Shown here piece after piece: positions 1 to 9,473 of a stretch of 64,000 bases of DNA. This stretch comes from Methylomicrobium agile (lineage in GTDB: Bacteria > Pseudomonadota > Gammaproteobacteria > Methylococcales > Methylomonadaceae), in NCBI RefSeq assembly GCF_000733855.1, contig NZ_JPOJ01000001.1, positions 1,922,001 to 1,986,000 of the forward strand. Direction: 5' to 3'. The notes below the pieces were generated by a model. It was not told the DNA's origin and made no database searches. It worked only from the letters and a program-made list of their open reading frames with translations. Made by a program: the position numbers and the translations under genes. Each line of letters starts with the position of its first letter. The first letter of the stretch is position 1.

Positions 1-2
1 TC

Positions 3-3000
3 GAGCTGGGCAGCGGTGCTTATGCGGTCGACGGATTCGGTCAGGTGACCGTGAATGCCGCCGAGGCGGTGAAGGGCGCGGGTCAGGTGCTGGACCCCGC
101 GACCGGCAACAGCAGCCTGTCGGCGCCCGGCACCTGGCGCGTCGACGGCGACCTGGCCCTGAACGCCGGACATTTCATCGGCGACGCAGGCGCCACGACC
201 GCTATCGACGCCACGGGCCATCGGGTTTCATTGGCTTCGCCGGCCGGCGCGGAAGGACTGGCTTCGGGCGGGCTGGGCGTCCGCTGGTCGATCACGGCCG
301 ATGCGATTGACAGCAGCGGCCGTTTCGATCTGCCTTCCGGGATTCTGGAGCTGAATGCGCTGACCGGCAATCTGGATTTGAACGCGGGCACTTCGATCGA
401 CGTGTCCGGCCGGACCGTCCCGTTCGACACACTTACTCGCTTTTCGCCCGCGGGCACCGTGATGCTGGCTTCGGCGCTCGGCAACGTCGCTTTGGCCGGC
501 GGAGCCGAAATCCGGTTGGCCGGCGCGGCGAGCGACGGCGAGCAGGCCGGCGACGCGGGCCTGCTCGATGTCCGGGCGGCCCGAGGGCAATTTTTCTGGA
601 ACGGTCTGGTCAGCGCGTTGGGCGGCGAACTGGCGAATGCCGAACAGCGTGCGGGCAGTCTGCGCCTCGACGTGAAAACTTTCGGCGACGGCGGCTTTTC
701 GGACCTGAACGCCAAACTTGCGGCGGCCGGATTTGCCGAGGAAGTGTCTCTGCGCCAGCGCAGCGGCGACGTGAACATCGCCGCCGGCGATACCGTGGCG
801 GCGCGCCAATTCAATCTTTCGGCCGACCAGGGCAAGGTGAGTCTGAACGGAACGCTCGACGTGAGCGGCAGCCAGGGCGGCGACGTCACGATTTACGGTA
901 GAAACGGCATCGCGCTCGGCCCTTCCGCCCGCATCGACGCGAGTTCCTCCGCTTCGGGCGCGGAAGGCGGCCGCGTCACGCTGGATACCGTGCACCGGGA
1001 CGACGCCGGCAGCGGTCTCCTGGATCTGGCCGGCGGCGCGATCGAGCTGGCCGGCGGCGAAGGCGGGCCGGGCGGCTCGCTGCATCTGCGCACCGGCCGG
1101 GATGCGGACAATACGGTCAACGTGGCCGCGCTCCATACCGCGATCACCGGCGCGGACCCCGACCGGGCCGTGCTGGAGGCCGCGCGCGTTTACGACGGCC
1201 AAACGACGATCACCGCCGCGAACATCGCGTCCTGGAAGGCGGATACCGCCGATTTCATGGCGCATGCGCCCAGCTTGCAGGATTTCTCCGGCGCCGGCAT
1301 CGCCCTGCTGCCGGGCCTGGAAATCCGCGGCGAAAACCTGACGCTGGCGGATACCTGGGATCTGATCGACTGGCGCTACGGCGGCGGCAATGCCTTGCCC
1401 GGCTTTTTGACCCTCAGAGCCGGCAACGACCTGAACGTCAACGCCTCGCTGACCGACGCTTTCGCGACCGATTCGATTCCGGGCCAGACCAACCGGGTCT
1501 ACCAGGACATGCTGCAAGCGGGCAAGTCCTGGAGCTATAACCTGATCGCGGGCAACGACGTGAATCTGGCCTCGTCCTATCTGGCGCGGAATCCTTTGAC
1601 GCCGAATTCGAGCACGCCGGTCAAAACCCAGGTCAAGGTGCGGACCGGCACCGGTTCGATCGCGATCGACGCAAGCCACGACATCCGCTTCGTCAGCGAT
1701 CCGTCCGACGCGACGGCGGCCGCGGCGGTTTACACGATCGGCACGACCGCCAAATACACCCGGGATCAATTGCTGAACGGCGAAGTGCCCGGCGTGCCTG
1801 CGCGCCTGGCCGGCGAGAGCGACGCGGATTACCTGAACCGCCTGGACCCTGCGTTGATGGACGAGCTGCTTCGCTTCGGCTATCTGGACGAGACCCGGAT
1901 CGGCACGCTGTTTCAAAAAGCCGAATTCCCGACCCAGGGCGGCGACATCCAACTGCGCGCGGGCGGCGACATCGACGGCGTGAATACCGGGCAGAAAATG
2001 ACCGACTGGCTGGTCCGGAGCGGCACGCTGGCGGACAACAACACGCCGACGCTGTGGGGCATCAACGTCAGCGGCGACCGCAGCAATCAGACCGGCAGCA
2101 CCCCTGCCGCCAAAGGCATCCGCAACTTCAACCAGAACGTCGGCGCGCTGGGCGGCGGCAACGTCACCGTCGAAGCCGGCGGCAATATCCGCAATCTGTC
2201 GGTGATGATCCCGACCACCGGCAAGCCGCTCGGCACGGTCGGCTCCGCGCCGAACCAATGGCTCAAGAACGGCATGGCGGTCAACGGCGGCGGCGATCTG
2301 GCGGTGACGGCCGGCAACGACATCGTCGGCGGCGAATTTTATACCGGACTCGGCACCGCCGCGCTGAAGGCCGGCGGCAGCGTGGCGGCCAACGCCGCCG
2401 GAAAAGGCGCGGTATTCGAACTGGGCGACGCCCGCTTCGCCATTCAGGCGCGCCAGGACATCAACCTGGGCGGCGTCTACAACCCGACCGTAACGAAACA
2501 GACGCAGTTGGTCGGCGGCGAGTCGCGGTTTTTCACCTATGGCGCCGGCAGCGCGGTCGAGTTCTTGTCGACCGCGGGGAACATCCTGTTCCAGAACAAC
2601 GCCGGCACCGGCTTCGAGTATTCGGTTTATCCCGGCACCGTCAAAGCGGCCGCGCTGTCCGGCGATATTTCGATCAACAAATCGATGACTCTGTTTCCGT
2701 CCGTCCAGGGTCAACTGGAGCTTTTGGCCGGCAGGAACGTCCGTTCTTCGGCGGTCGCCGGCGAGACGGTGGCGGTGAACATGTCCGATGCGGACGTGTC
2801 GCTGCTGCCGGACAGCCTGTCGCCGGCCCGGTCGCTGGAAGGCAGCCTGAAGGACGGCCTGATCAGGGCGCAGGAGCGGCTCGATCCGTTCAGCCCGGTG
2901 GCGAACATCATTCATGCCGCGACCCCGGTGCACCTGAACAACGGCAGCAAACCGGCGGTCGTGGCCAATCTTGGCGACATCGCCTTCGCGCCGGGCGCGC

Positions 3001-4334
3001 AGGTGATTTTCTTCCTGCCGAAGGCTTCCGAATTCGTCGCGGGCCGGGACATCAAGAATTTGAGCTTGTCGGCGCAGAATCTGACGAGCGGGGACGTTAC
3101 GCGGATTCAGGCGGGCCGCGACATCGCCTTCAATACCCAGATCAGTCCGGACGGGGTCGTGCTGGCCAATCCGAACAAGATCGAGGTGGGCGGACCTGGC
3201 CAATTGCAGGTGCTGGCGGGCCGCAACATCAACCTGGGCAGTTCCGCCGGCATTCAGACGATCGGCAACATCGTGAATCCGGCCTTGAGCCAGAATGGGG
3301 CCTCGATCAACGTGCTGGCCGGGCTCTCCGACGCGATCGATTTCGACGGCTTCATCGAACGCTATCAGGCGCAGCCCGAATACCGCGCGGCATTGCAGGC
3401 GCTGGCGGGGCTCGGCGAAGGCGAGCAGCGCGAGCATCTGGACGTGTTTCTGAAGGTGCTGTTCGAGGAAATCAAGCAGTCGGCGGCCGCGGCGGCCGCC
3501 GCCCCGACCGGCGAACGCGCGAAGCTTTATCAGCGCGGTTTCGATGCCATTAAAACGTTGTTTCCGGGCGATCAATACGCCGGCGACCTCAGCCTCGTAT
3601 TCAGCCAGATCAAGACGCTGGACGGCGGCGGCATCAACCTGGCCGCGCCCGGCGGCAAGATCGACGTCGGGCTGGCGGGCCAGCTCGCAGGCATCCGCAA
3701 GGCCGCGGACGAGCTTGGCATCGTGGTGCAGCAGGAAGGCGACCTGAACGCGCTGATCGAAAAGGATTTCAACGTGAACCAGTCGCGCGTATTCACGCTG
3801 AGCGGCGGCGATATCACGGTCTGGTCGTCGAAAGGCAGCATCGACGCCGGCAAAGGCGCCAAGTCGGCGATCGCGGCGCCGCCGCCGGTCACGATGGTCG
3901 ATGAGAAGGGCAACATCGTCACGATCTTTCCGCCGATCGTGTCCGGCAGCGGCATCCAGGCGATCGGCGACGGCCAGGTCACGCTGGCGGCGCCGCAGGG
4001 GATCGTCGACGCGGGCGAGGCGGGCATCAGCGGCGGGCGGATCGTGATCGCGGCGACCGCGGTGGTCGGCGCTTCCAACATCCAGGCTTCCGGCGGCACG
4101 GTCGGCGTGCCGACCGCGCCGCCGGCGCCGGTAGTGCCTTCGGGCGCGGACAGCGCCGCGGCCAGCGCGGCGAAATCGGCCACCGACAGCGCCGAGAACA
4201 GCGGCGGGCAGGATGACGACGAGCAAAAGAACGGCCGGAAGTCGGTCGTCAGCATGATCAGCACCGACGTGGTCGGCTACGGCAACTGCTCGGTCAACGA
4301 TATCCGCGAAGGCAAGCCGGGCTGCGGGATTTAA
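3..4334 (+). CDS. Filamentous haemagglutinin-type exoprotein, C-terminal part (5' end outside window)
   Basis: The frame is already open at base 3 with no convincing start, so this is the last 1443 residues or so of a longer protein. The sequence is a long run of Gly/Asn/Asp-rich strands of the type 'L.AG.D....' and 'GGDI.V.A', typical of the right-handed beta-helix of two-partner-secretion exoproteins. The stretch around bases 1255-1470 (LPGLEIRG... then W-x-L-x-x-W-R-Y-G-G) resembles the DUF3739 region of filamentous haemagglutinin family proteins. The tail is low-complexity Ala/Ser/Asp/Lys-rich and ends in a short segment with two cysteines. The expected role is a secreted or surface adhesin; no toxin domain is visible at the C-terminus. 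The ExbB-ExbD-TonB-porin genes follow on the same strand, which suggests a functional link. Family placement is from recalled motifs and repeat character; the N-terminal TPS signal cannot be seen. Confidence 0.8.
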   Translation, partial: ELGSGAYAVDGFGQVTVNAAEAVKGAGQVLDPATGNSSLSAPGTWRVDGDLALNAGHFIGDAGATTAIDATGHRVSLASPAGAEGLASGGLGVRWSITADAIDSSGRFDLPSGILELNALTGNLDLNAGTSIDVSGRTVPFDTLTRFSPAGTVMLASALGNVALAGGAEIRLAGAASDGEQAGDAGLLDVRAARGQFFWNGLVSALGGELANAEQRAGSLRLDVKTFGDGGFSDLNAKLAAAGFAEEVSLRQRSGDVNIAAGDTVAARQFNLSADQGKVSLNGTLDVSGSQGGDVTIYGRNGIALGPSARIDASSSASGAEGGRVTLDTVHRDDAGSGLLDLAGGAIELAGGEGGPGGSLHLRTGRDADNTVNVAALHTAITGADPDRAVLEAARVYDGQTTITAANIASWKADTADFMAHAPSLQDFSGAGIALLPGLEIRGENLTLADTWDLIDWRYGGGNALPGFLTLRAGNDLNVNASLTDAFATDSIPGQTNRVYQDMLQAGKSWSYNLIAGNDVNLASSYLARNPLTPNSSTPVKTQVKVRTGTGSIAIDASHDIRFVSDPSDATAAAAVYTIGTTAKYTRDQLLNGEVPGVPARLAGESDADYLNRLDPALMDELLRFGYLDETRIGTLFQKAEFPTQGGDIQLRAGGDIDGVNTGQKMTDWLVRSGTLADNNTPTLWGINVSGDRSNQTGSTPAAKGIRNFNQNVGALGGGNVTVEAGGNIRNLSVMIPTTGKPLGTVGSAPNQWLKNGMAVNGGGDLAVTAGNDIVGGEFYTGLGTAALKAGGSVAANAAGKGAVFELGDARFAIQARQDINLGGVYNPTVTKQTQLVGGESRFFTYGAGSAVEFLSTAGNILFQNNAGTGFEYSVYPGTVKAAALSGDISINKSMTLFPSVQGQLELLAGRNVRSSAVAGETVAVNMSDADVSLLPDSLSPARSLEGSLKDGLIRAQERLDPFSPVANIIHAATPVHLNNGSKPAVVANLGDIAFAPGAQVIFFLPKASEFVAGRDIKNLSLSAQNLTSGDVTRIQAGRDIAFNTQISPDGVVLANPNKIEVGGPGQLQVLAGRNINLGSSAGIQTIGNIVNPALSQNGASINVLAGLSDAIDFDGFIERYQAQPEYRAALQALAGLGEGEQREHLDVFLKVLFEEIKQSAAAAAAAPTGERAKLYQRGFDAIKTLFPGDQYAGDLSLVFSQIKTLDGGGINLAAPGGKIDVGLAGQLAGIRKAADELGIVVQQEGDLNALIEKDFNVNQSRVFTLSGGDITVWSSKGSIDAGKGAKSAIAAPPPVTMVDEKGNIVTIFPPIVSGSGIQAIGDGQVTLAAPQGIVDAGEAGISGGRIVIAATAVVGASNIQASGGTVGVPTAPPAPVVPSGADSAAASAAKSATDSAENSGGQDDDEQKNGRKSVVSMISTDVVGYGNCSVNDIREGKPGCGI

Positions 4335-4344
4335 TTTCCGGTTG

Positions 4345-4380
4345 GAGACCTGCCAGGTTTTTAAAACCTGGCAGGTCTCT
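4345..4380. repeat. Family D palindrome
   Basis: Near-perfect inverted repeat (GAGACCTGCCAGG, A/T-rich centre, CCTGGCAGGTCTC) 11 bases after the exoprotein stop. Related copies lie at 26108-26140 and 49551-49583. It can form a strong hairpin, but there is no long T tract, so terminator function is uncertain. Confidence 0.8.
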
Positions 4381-4407
4381 AGGCCCGATCGGGGCCTGTA
4401 GAGACCT

Positions 4408-4509
4408 GTAGGATGTGCTGAAGAAGTGAAGCGCATCGCATCGCATCGCTCCGCGTATTTCAGGAGATTGCTCGCGAACGATGGGCTTCCTTGCGTCAGC
4501 CCATCCTAC
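4408..4509. repeat. Family C-like interspersed element (GTAGGATGTGC...CCCATCCTAC)
   Basis: Starts GTAGGATG and ends CATCCTAC, with imperfectly complementary arms carrying GAAGCGCATCG-type sequence. It belongs with the looser 'GTAGGATG' members at 28252-28336 and 60716-60782. It fills most of the gap between the exoprotein and the exbB-like gene. Confidence 0.6.
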
Positions 4510-4579
4510 GAAGGCCGGCTTCAAGGCAAAGGCAGTGACGAAATTTAACGAGCTTTCAATTTTTAGGACTTTATTTTCG

Positions 4580-6400
4580 ATGAACAAATCGCTTATCGGC
4601 CGTTTCCGGTTGGGAATGGCGCTTCTCCTGATCCCGTTGTGCGCCCAGGCGTGGTGGAACGACGACTGGTCATCGCGCAAACAGTTGACCGTGGATGCCG
4701 GCGCGACCGGCGCCGACATTCGGGAAACCCTGCACGACGTTCCGCTGCTGGTGCGCCTGCACGCGGGCAACTTCGGGTTTTTTCTCGACCTGGCGGAAAA
4801 CGGCAAGGACCTGCGCTTCATGCTGGACGACAAGACCCAACTGAAACACCACGTCGAAAAGCTGGATACGCTGACCGAGCTCGGGCTGGTCTGGGTCAAG
4901 ATGCCGGTCGTCCGCGGCGGCGAGAGCACCGACGGCTTTTCGATGTATTACGGCAACGCGAACGCGGCGGACGGTTCCGATGCGCAGGGCATCTATGACG
5001 CGAACCAGGCGCTGGTCTTCCATTTCCGCGAAGGCGAGGCGCTGCCGCAGGACGCCACCGCTTATGCGCTGCATGCGGCGTCCTCCAAGGCGGCGATCGA
5101 TCCGGCCGGCTTTATCGGAGCCGCGGCGAAATTCGACGGCCAGGGCGGGATTGGCGTCAACGCGAACCCGGCCCTGGCGGTTGCGCCCGACAGCGGCCTG
5201 ACCTTCAGCGCCTGGATCAAAATCGATCAGCCCCAAGGGAATGCCGTGCTGTTCGAAGCGAAGGACGCGGCCGGACGCATCGAACTGGCGCTGGAAGGCA
5301 CCTCCGCGATCGCCCGCTACCAGGGCGCGGGCGGCAATGCGGCGCAAACGGCCGCGGCCGCTGTCGAGCCGGCGAAATGGCAGCATCTGGCGCTGGTCGC
5401 CAAAAGGGACGCGCTGGAACTGTACCTGAACGGCCAAAGCGTCGGCACCGCGCCGATCGAGCTGGCCGCGTTCACGCCGGCGCTGGCGATCGGCGGTGAC
5501 GGGCAGGGCCGGAACCTGACCGGCCTGCTCGACGAAGTGCAGGTGGCCAAACAGGCGCGCAGCGCGGATTGGATCAAGCTGCAATTCCGCAGCCAGAGCC
5601 CCGATTTCACCGTGCTCAATTTCGGCCAGGACGAATCTTCGGGTTCGGGCGACGACCTGAATTATTTCGCGATCATCCTGCAAAGCCTGACCGTCGACGG
5701 CTGGGTCGTAATCGCGCTGTGCGGCGTGATGCTGGTGATCAGCCTCCTGGTGATGATCGGCAAGGCCCTGACCCTGAACCGGGCCCGCAAGGAAAATGCG
5801 GACTTCCTGGTGCAATACCGCAATCTTGCCGTCACCGATTTCGGCCAGCTGGATGCCGAAGAAACCGAGGAAGAGCGCGAGAACGAACAATCGGAGTTTC
5901 TGTCGGCGGTGGCCGGCAAGCACGACCATTTCCAGGGTTCGCCGATTTACCACATCTATCATGCCGGCGTGCAGGAGCTGAAGCTGCATTTCGGCGGAGC
6001 CGACACCGCGCTGAGCGCGGAAGCGCTGAACGTGGTGCGCGCCCGGCTGGACGCGGCGGTGGTGCGGGAGAGCCAGAAGCTGAACAAGAACATGGTGCTG
6101 CTGACGATCGCGATTTCCGGCGGCCCGTTCCTCGGCCTGCTCGGCACCGTGCTCGGGGTGATGATCACCTTCGCGGTGATCGCGGCGACCGGCGACGTGA
6201 ACATCAACTCGATCGCGCCGGGCATCTCCGGCGCGCTGCTAGCGACCGTCGCGGGGCTGGCGGTCGCGATTCCGGCGCTGTTCGCCTACAACTACCTGTT
6301 GACCCGGATCAAGGAGGTGACCGCCGACATGCAGGTCTTCACCGATGAATTCCTGGCGATCGTGTCGCTGCGCAGCGCCGACCGGCAGCGGGGAGCCTAG
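4580..6400 (+). CDS. DUF2341-LamG-ExbB fusion: MotA/TolQ/ExbB proton channel with large periplasmic N-terminus
   Basis: A 606-residue inner-membrane protein. The start at 4580 gives a clean signal peptide (MNKSLIGRF...LCAQA) followed by WWNDDWSSRKQL, a DUF2341-type opening. Residues about 175-330 look like a LamG/concanavalin-type jelly roll (FSAWIKIDQ..., LYLNGQSVG, LLDEVQVA). A membrane segment lies near 374-396. The ExbB/TolQ core is at about 500-572 (GPFLGLLGTVLGVM, then SGALLATVAGLAVAIPALFAYN). The core would form the proton channel of a TonB energiser, with the extra domains outside the membrane. An upstream in-frame start at 4481 was rejected because it lies inside the repeat element and would bury the signal peptide. 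exbD follows after 2 bases. Ordinary ExbB is about 240 residues, so the N-terminal fusion is striking. Its ligand is unknown. Confidence 0.88.
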   Translation: MNKSLIGRFRLGMALLLIPLCAQAWWNDDWSSRKQLTVDAGATGADIRETLHDVPLLVRLHAGNFGFFLDLAENGKDLRFMLDDKTQLKHHVEKLDTLTELGLVWVKMPVVRGGESTDGFSMYYGNANAADGSDAQGIYDANQALVFHFREGEALPQDATAYALHAASSKAAIDPAGFIGAAAKFDGQGGIGVNANPALAVAPDSGLTFSAWIKIDQPQGNAVLFEAKDAAGRIELALEGTSAIARYQGAGGNAAQTAAAAVEPAKWQHLALVAKRDALELYLNGQSVGTAPIELAAFTPALAIGGDGQGRNLTGLLDEVQVAKQARSADWIKLQFRSQSPDFTVLNFGQDESSGSGDDLNYFAIILQSLTVDGWVVIALCGVMLVISLLVMIGKALTLNRARKENADFLVQYRNLAVTDFGQLDAEETEEERENEQSEFLSAVAGKHDHFQGSPIYHIYHAGVQELKLHFGGADTALSAEALNVVRARLDAAVVRESQKLNKNMVLLTIAISGGPFLGLLGTVLGVMITFAVIAATGDVNINSIAPGISGALLATVAGLAVAIPALFAYNYLLTRIKEVTADMQVFTDEFLAIVSLRSADRQRGA

Positions 6401-6402
6401 CC

Positions 6403-6807
6403 ATGAAAGTCGGAGAAGAAGGCAAAGTTTACGACGACATCAACATCACGCCGATGCTCGACGTGGCCTACGTGCTGTTGTTGATCTTCATCATCATGAC
6501 GACCGCGACGGTACAGGGCATCACGGTCAACCTGCCGAAGGCCAGCAGCACCCCGTCGCTGTCGAAGCCGAAGACCAAGGCGATTTCGATCGCGCAGGAC
6601 GGCACGATCTATCTCGACACCTATCCGGTTTCGATTCAGGAACTGGAAACCCGGCTCGCGCAATACAAGGCCGCGACGCCGGACCTGCCGGTCGTGCTGA
6701 AGGCCGACGCGACGATCCCGTATGAAAAAGTGATCGAGGTGCTGGATGTGGTGACCCGGCTCGAAATCGGCCAGCTCGGGCTGGTAACGCAGAAACTGGT
6801 GAAGTAA
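6403..6807 (+). CDS. exbD: ExbD/TolR-type biopolymer transport protein
   Basis: 134 residues with a short cytoplasmic N-terminus, one membrane helix and a periplasmic domain. The helix carries the conserved proton-path aspartate in ITPMLDVAYVLLLIFI (D20). The family partners ExbB in a proton-driven motor that energises TonB. The gene starts 2 bases after the exbB-like stop and the tonB-like gene begins 5 bases after its own stop, so the three are very likely co-translated. The sequence supports ExbD/TolR membership; ExbD rather than TolR follows from the adjacent tonB-like gene. Confidence 0.92.
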   Translation: MKVGEEGKVYDDINITPMLDVAYVLLLIFIIMTTATVQGITVNLPKASSTPSLSKPKTKAISIAQDGTIYLDTYPVSIQELETRLAQYKAATPDLPVVLKADATIPYEKVIEVLDVVTRLEIGQLGLVTQKLVK

Positions 6808-6812
6808 GGGCG

Positions 6813-7484
6813 ATGGATTCACGCAAGCAATGGCTGAAACGGCTGCCCATGATCATCGGCGGCGTCCTGGCCCTGCTGATCGCGGTCGGCGTGTACTGGA
6901 TTCAGGGCCTGTTCGAAAAACCGCTGCAGCCGAAAAAGCAGATCCAGCAGATCACCGTGATCCAGCCGCCCCCGCCGCCGCCTCCGCCGCCGGAACAGAA
7001 ACCGCCGGAGCCCGAACCCGAGCCGGAGAAGGTCCCGGAGCCTGAGCCCGAGGAAGAGCCGCCGCCCGAACCCGACGAGGCGGAACAGCCGCCCGGCGAG
7101 GAACTGGGCGTCGATGCCGAAGGCGGAGCCGGCTCGGACGGTTTCGGGCTGGTCGGAAAAAAAGGCGGCCGGGGACTGCTGGGCGGCAGCGGCGGCAGCG
7201 CGATTCTCTGGTACGGCGGCCAGGTCAAGCGCCGCCTGGAAGGCGAGATACAAACCTTGCTGGCCGGAAGCCCGGCCGGCAAGGCGGCTTACAGCGTGCT
7301 GCTGAATGTCTGGGTCGGTGCGGACGGCAGGGTCTCTCGCGCCGAGCTGGCCTCGGGCAGCGGCAAGTCCGACATCGATCAGAGCATCCGCTCGGCTTTG
7401 CCGAAACTGCGTTTCGCGTTATCGAAAGCGCCGCCGGAAAACATGCCTCAGCCGCTGAAAATCAAGGTCACTTCGAGAATTTAA
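6813..7484 (+). CDS. tonB: TonB-family energy transducer
   Basis: 223 residues. A single N-terminal membrane anchor at about 11-30 (LPMIIGGVLALLIAVGVYW) is followed by a proline/glutamate-rich spacer at about 50-95 (runs of P, then PEPEPE repeats). A glycine-rich hinge and a TonB C-terminal-type domain come next (about 135-223; LLNVWVGADGRVSRAEL...). TonB spans the periplasm and passes energy from ExbB/ExbD to outer-membrane partners. It is the third gene of the exbB-exbD-tonB set and is followed by a porin, so it may serve an outer-membrane partner of the exoprotein locus rather than general siderophore uptake. The partner is inferred only from gene order. Confidence 0.88.
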   Translation: MDSRKQWLKRLPMIIGGVLALLIAVGVYWIQGLFEKPLQPKKQIQQITVIQPPPPPPPPPEQKPPEPEPEPEKVPEPEPEEEPPPEPDEAEQPPGEELGVDAEGGAGSDGFGLVGKKGGRGLLGGSGGSAILWYGGQVKRRLEGEIQTLLAGSPAGKAAYSVLLNVWVGADGRVSRAELASGSGKSDIDQSIRSALPKLRFALSKAPPENMPQPLKIKVTSRI

Positions 7485-7492
7485 AACAGTAG

Positions 7493-7565
7493 GTAGGGTG
7501 GATAAGCGAAGCGCATCCACCGTCGGAAGCAAATTTGGCGGATGTGCTTCGCTTATCCACCCTAC
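7493..7565. repeat. Family C palindromic element
   Basis: Begins GTAGGGTGGATAAGCGAAGCG and ends with the complement CGCTTCGCTTATCCACCCTAC around a 30-base centre. Close copies are at 16147-16212 and, as a half copy, near 17518-17553. It lies between the tonB and porin genes and could stabilise or attenuate the transcript. Confidence 0.85.
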
Positions 7566-7629
7566 ATCGAAGCAATTGGCTACGGCTCAATCTCATCGAA
7601 TCAATATTCAAGCATTACCGAGAGTAACA

Positions 7630-9459
7630 ATGATCGTTATCAGAAACACCCTGGCCGCCGTCTTGACGGGCGCCTTTCTGTCGCCTGCGTTGGCCGGCGA
7701 GAAAGAGGAACTTCTCAAACTCAAGAAACAGATGGACGGCGAGCGCGAAGAGCTGCTGGAACTGAAAAACACCGCGGAAAACCTGGTCGAACTGTTCGTC
7801 GAACAGGGCCTGCTGGACAAGCAGAAAGCGGAACGGCTGATCAATAAGGCAAAGGCGAAAGCGCAAACCGAAGCGAAACAGCAGCTGGTCCAGGAGCAGG
7901 AGCAGGCGGAGGAGCCGTTGGCGCACAATGCCGCGGCCGCAGGGCCGGGCGTCGGGACCGGCAACGGCAAATCGGTGTTTGTCGGTTATGTGCCCGAATT
8001 CGTGAAGGAAGAAATCCGCCAGCAGGTGCGCGCCGATTTGAAAAACGAAGTCGTCAAGGAAGTCAAGGCGGACGCCAAGCAGGAACAATGGGGAATTCCG
8101 GGCGCCTTGCCGGAATGGGTCGCGAATACCAAGCTCAGCTTCGACATGCGCATCCGCGGCGCCGACGATTTTTTTCAGCCGGATAACGAGCCGCTGCTCG
8201 ATTATCTGTCGATCAACGAGGAAGGGGGGCATCTGGCTGCGCGCAATAAGGGCCGGGAATATTTGAATACCACGAAGGACAGGTTTCGGTTTTCCGAACG
8301 CTTCCGTCTCGGCCTGGACATGAAGATCGACGAGCATCTGAAAGCGGGCCTCCGGCTGGCGACCAGCAATATCCGCAACCCGGTGTCCAACGATCAGGCA
8401 TTGGGGAATACCGGCCAATCTTTCGAATTCGCGATCGACCGGGGATTCCTGCAATACGACTTCGTCGACAACAAAGGCAACGACTGGTTTACGGTCTACG
8501 GCGGCCGTTTCGCGAATCCCTGGGTGTCGACCGACGTGGTGTTCGATCCGGACTTGAGCTTCCAAGGGCTGGCCGGCACCTTCCGGTATCGATTCAACCA
8601 GGATTCCGCCAAAGTCAAATCGTATAAGGCGGCGCTGACCAACGATCTCGGCGGCCGCGCCGGGATCAACTTCGGTCCGCAAACGCCGGATAGTGTGTTC
8701 GCCACGCTGGGCGTCTTCCCGATCCAGGAAATCAACCTGTCGACCGCCGACAAATGGCTGTTCGGCGGACAGCTCGGCGCGGACTGGCTGGTGCGGAACG
8801 ATTCGCGGCTCAAAGTCGCGGCCTCCTATTACGATTATAAGAATATTCGCGCCCGGCCGAACGCGCGCGGCAGTTTCGAGAACGATTGGACCGCGCCCGA
8901 GTTTATCCAGAAGGGCAATTCGCTGGTGCCGATTAACCTGAACGACGGTTTCAATCCGCGCTGCACCAGCGCGCAGAGCGCGATCGGCCAGGGCTGTCTG
9001 TACGGCCTGGCTTCGGATTTCAGGATATTCAACTTGACAGCCATTTACGATGTCGACTTTGCGGGCACCCATGTCGTGCTGACCGGCGATTACGCGAAAA
9101 ACTTCGGCTATGACGCGGCCCGGATCGAACGAGAGTTTCCGGGGCTCCTGGCCGACAATACGGCCAAAACCAGCGCGTTCCAGGTCAGGCTCGACGTCGG
9201 CGATCCGGACATCCGGCGCTTCATGGCCTGGAACGTGTTTCTGGCCTACCGCTACGTAGAGCGCGACGCGGTGCTGGATGCGTTCACCGAATCGCTGTTC
9301 CACGCCGGCGGCACCGACGCGAAAGGCTGGTGGATCGGCGGCAGCTACGGACTGGCCAGAAATACCTGGGTCAACCTGCGCTGGAGCAGCACCGATTCGA
9401 TCGATGGGCCGAAGCTGAGCATCGATACGGCCGCGGTCGACCTGAACGTACGCTTCTAA
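7630..9459 (+). CDS. Putative outer-membrane porin with N-terminal coiled coil
   Basis: 609 residues. The start at 7630 gives a signal peptide (MIVIRNTLAAVLTGAFLSPALA). Residues about 23-90 form a Lys/Glu-rich coiled coil (EELLKLKKQMDGEREELLELK, then LDKQKAERLINKAKAKAQ). From about residue 170 alternating aromatic and polar strands run to the end (DMRIRGADDFF, SERFRLGLDMKIDEHLKAGLRL, FTVYGGRFANPW, VDLNVRF with terminal Phe), as in 16-18-strand porins of the 'putative porin' family. An earlier in-frame start at 7498 falls inside a repeat and lacks a signal peptide. It follows tonB and precedes a coiled-coil protein on the same strand. It may be the outer-membrane partner of the TonB set; no plug domain is evident. 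Confidence 0.8.
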   Translation: MIVIRNTLAAVLTGAFLSPALAGEKEELLKLKKQMDGEREELLELKNTAENLVELFVEQGLLDKQKAERLINKAKAKAQTEAKQQLVQEQEQAEEPLAHNAAAAGPGVGTGNGKSVFVGYVPEFVKEEIRQQVRADLKNEVVKEVKADAKQEQWGIPGALPEWVANTKLSFDMRIRGADDFFQPDNEPLLDYLSINEEGGHLAARNKGREYLNTTKDRFRFSERFRLGLDMKIDEHLKAGLRLATSNIRNPVSNDQALGNTGQSFEFAIDRGFLQYDFVDNKGNDWFTVYGGRFANPWVSTDVVFDPDLSFQGLAGTFRYRFNQDSAKVKSYKAALTNDLGGRAGINFGPQTPDSVFATLGVFPIQEINLSTADKWLFGGQLGADWLVRNDSRLKVAASYYDYKNIRARPNARGSFENDWTAPEFIQKGNSLVPINLNDGFNPRCTSAQSAIGQGCLYGLASDFRIFNLTAIYDVDFAGTHVVLTGDYAKNFGYDAARIEREFPGLLADNTAKTSAFQVRLDVGDPDIRRFMAWNVFLAYRYVERDAVLDAFTESLFHAGGTDAKGWWIGGSYGLARNTWVNLRWSSTDSIDGPKLSIDTAAVDLNVRF

Positions 9460-9473
9460 CCGGGTGAGGATTT

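Noticed and set aside
228-4436. Very long open frame antisense to the exoprotein gene
   Set aside because: High GC and codon bias keep the antisense frame open. Its product is Arg/Ala/Asp-rich with no domain, and the sense strand clearly encodes the haemagglutinin repeats.
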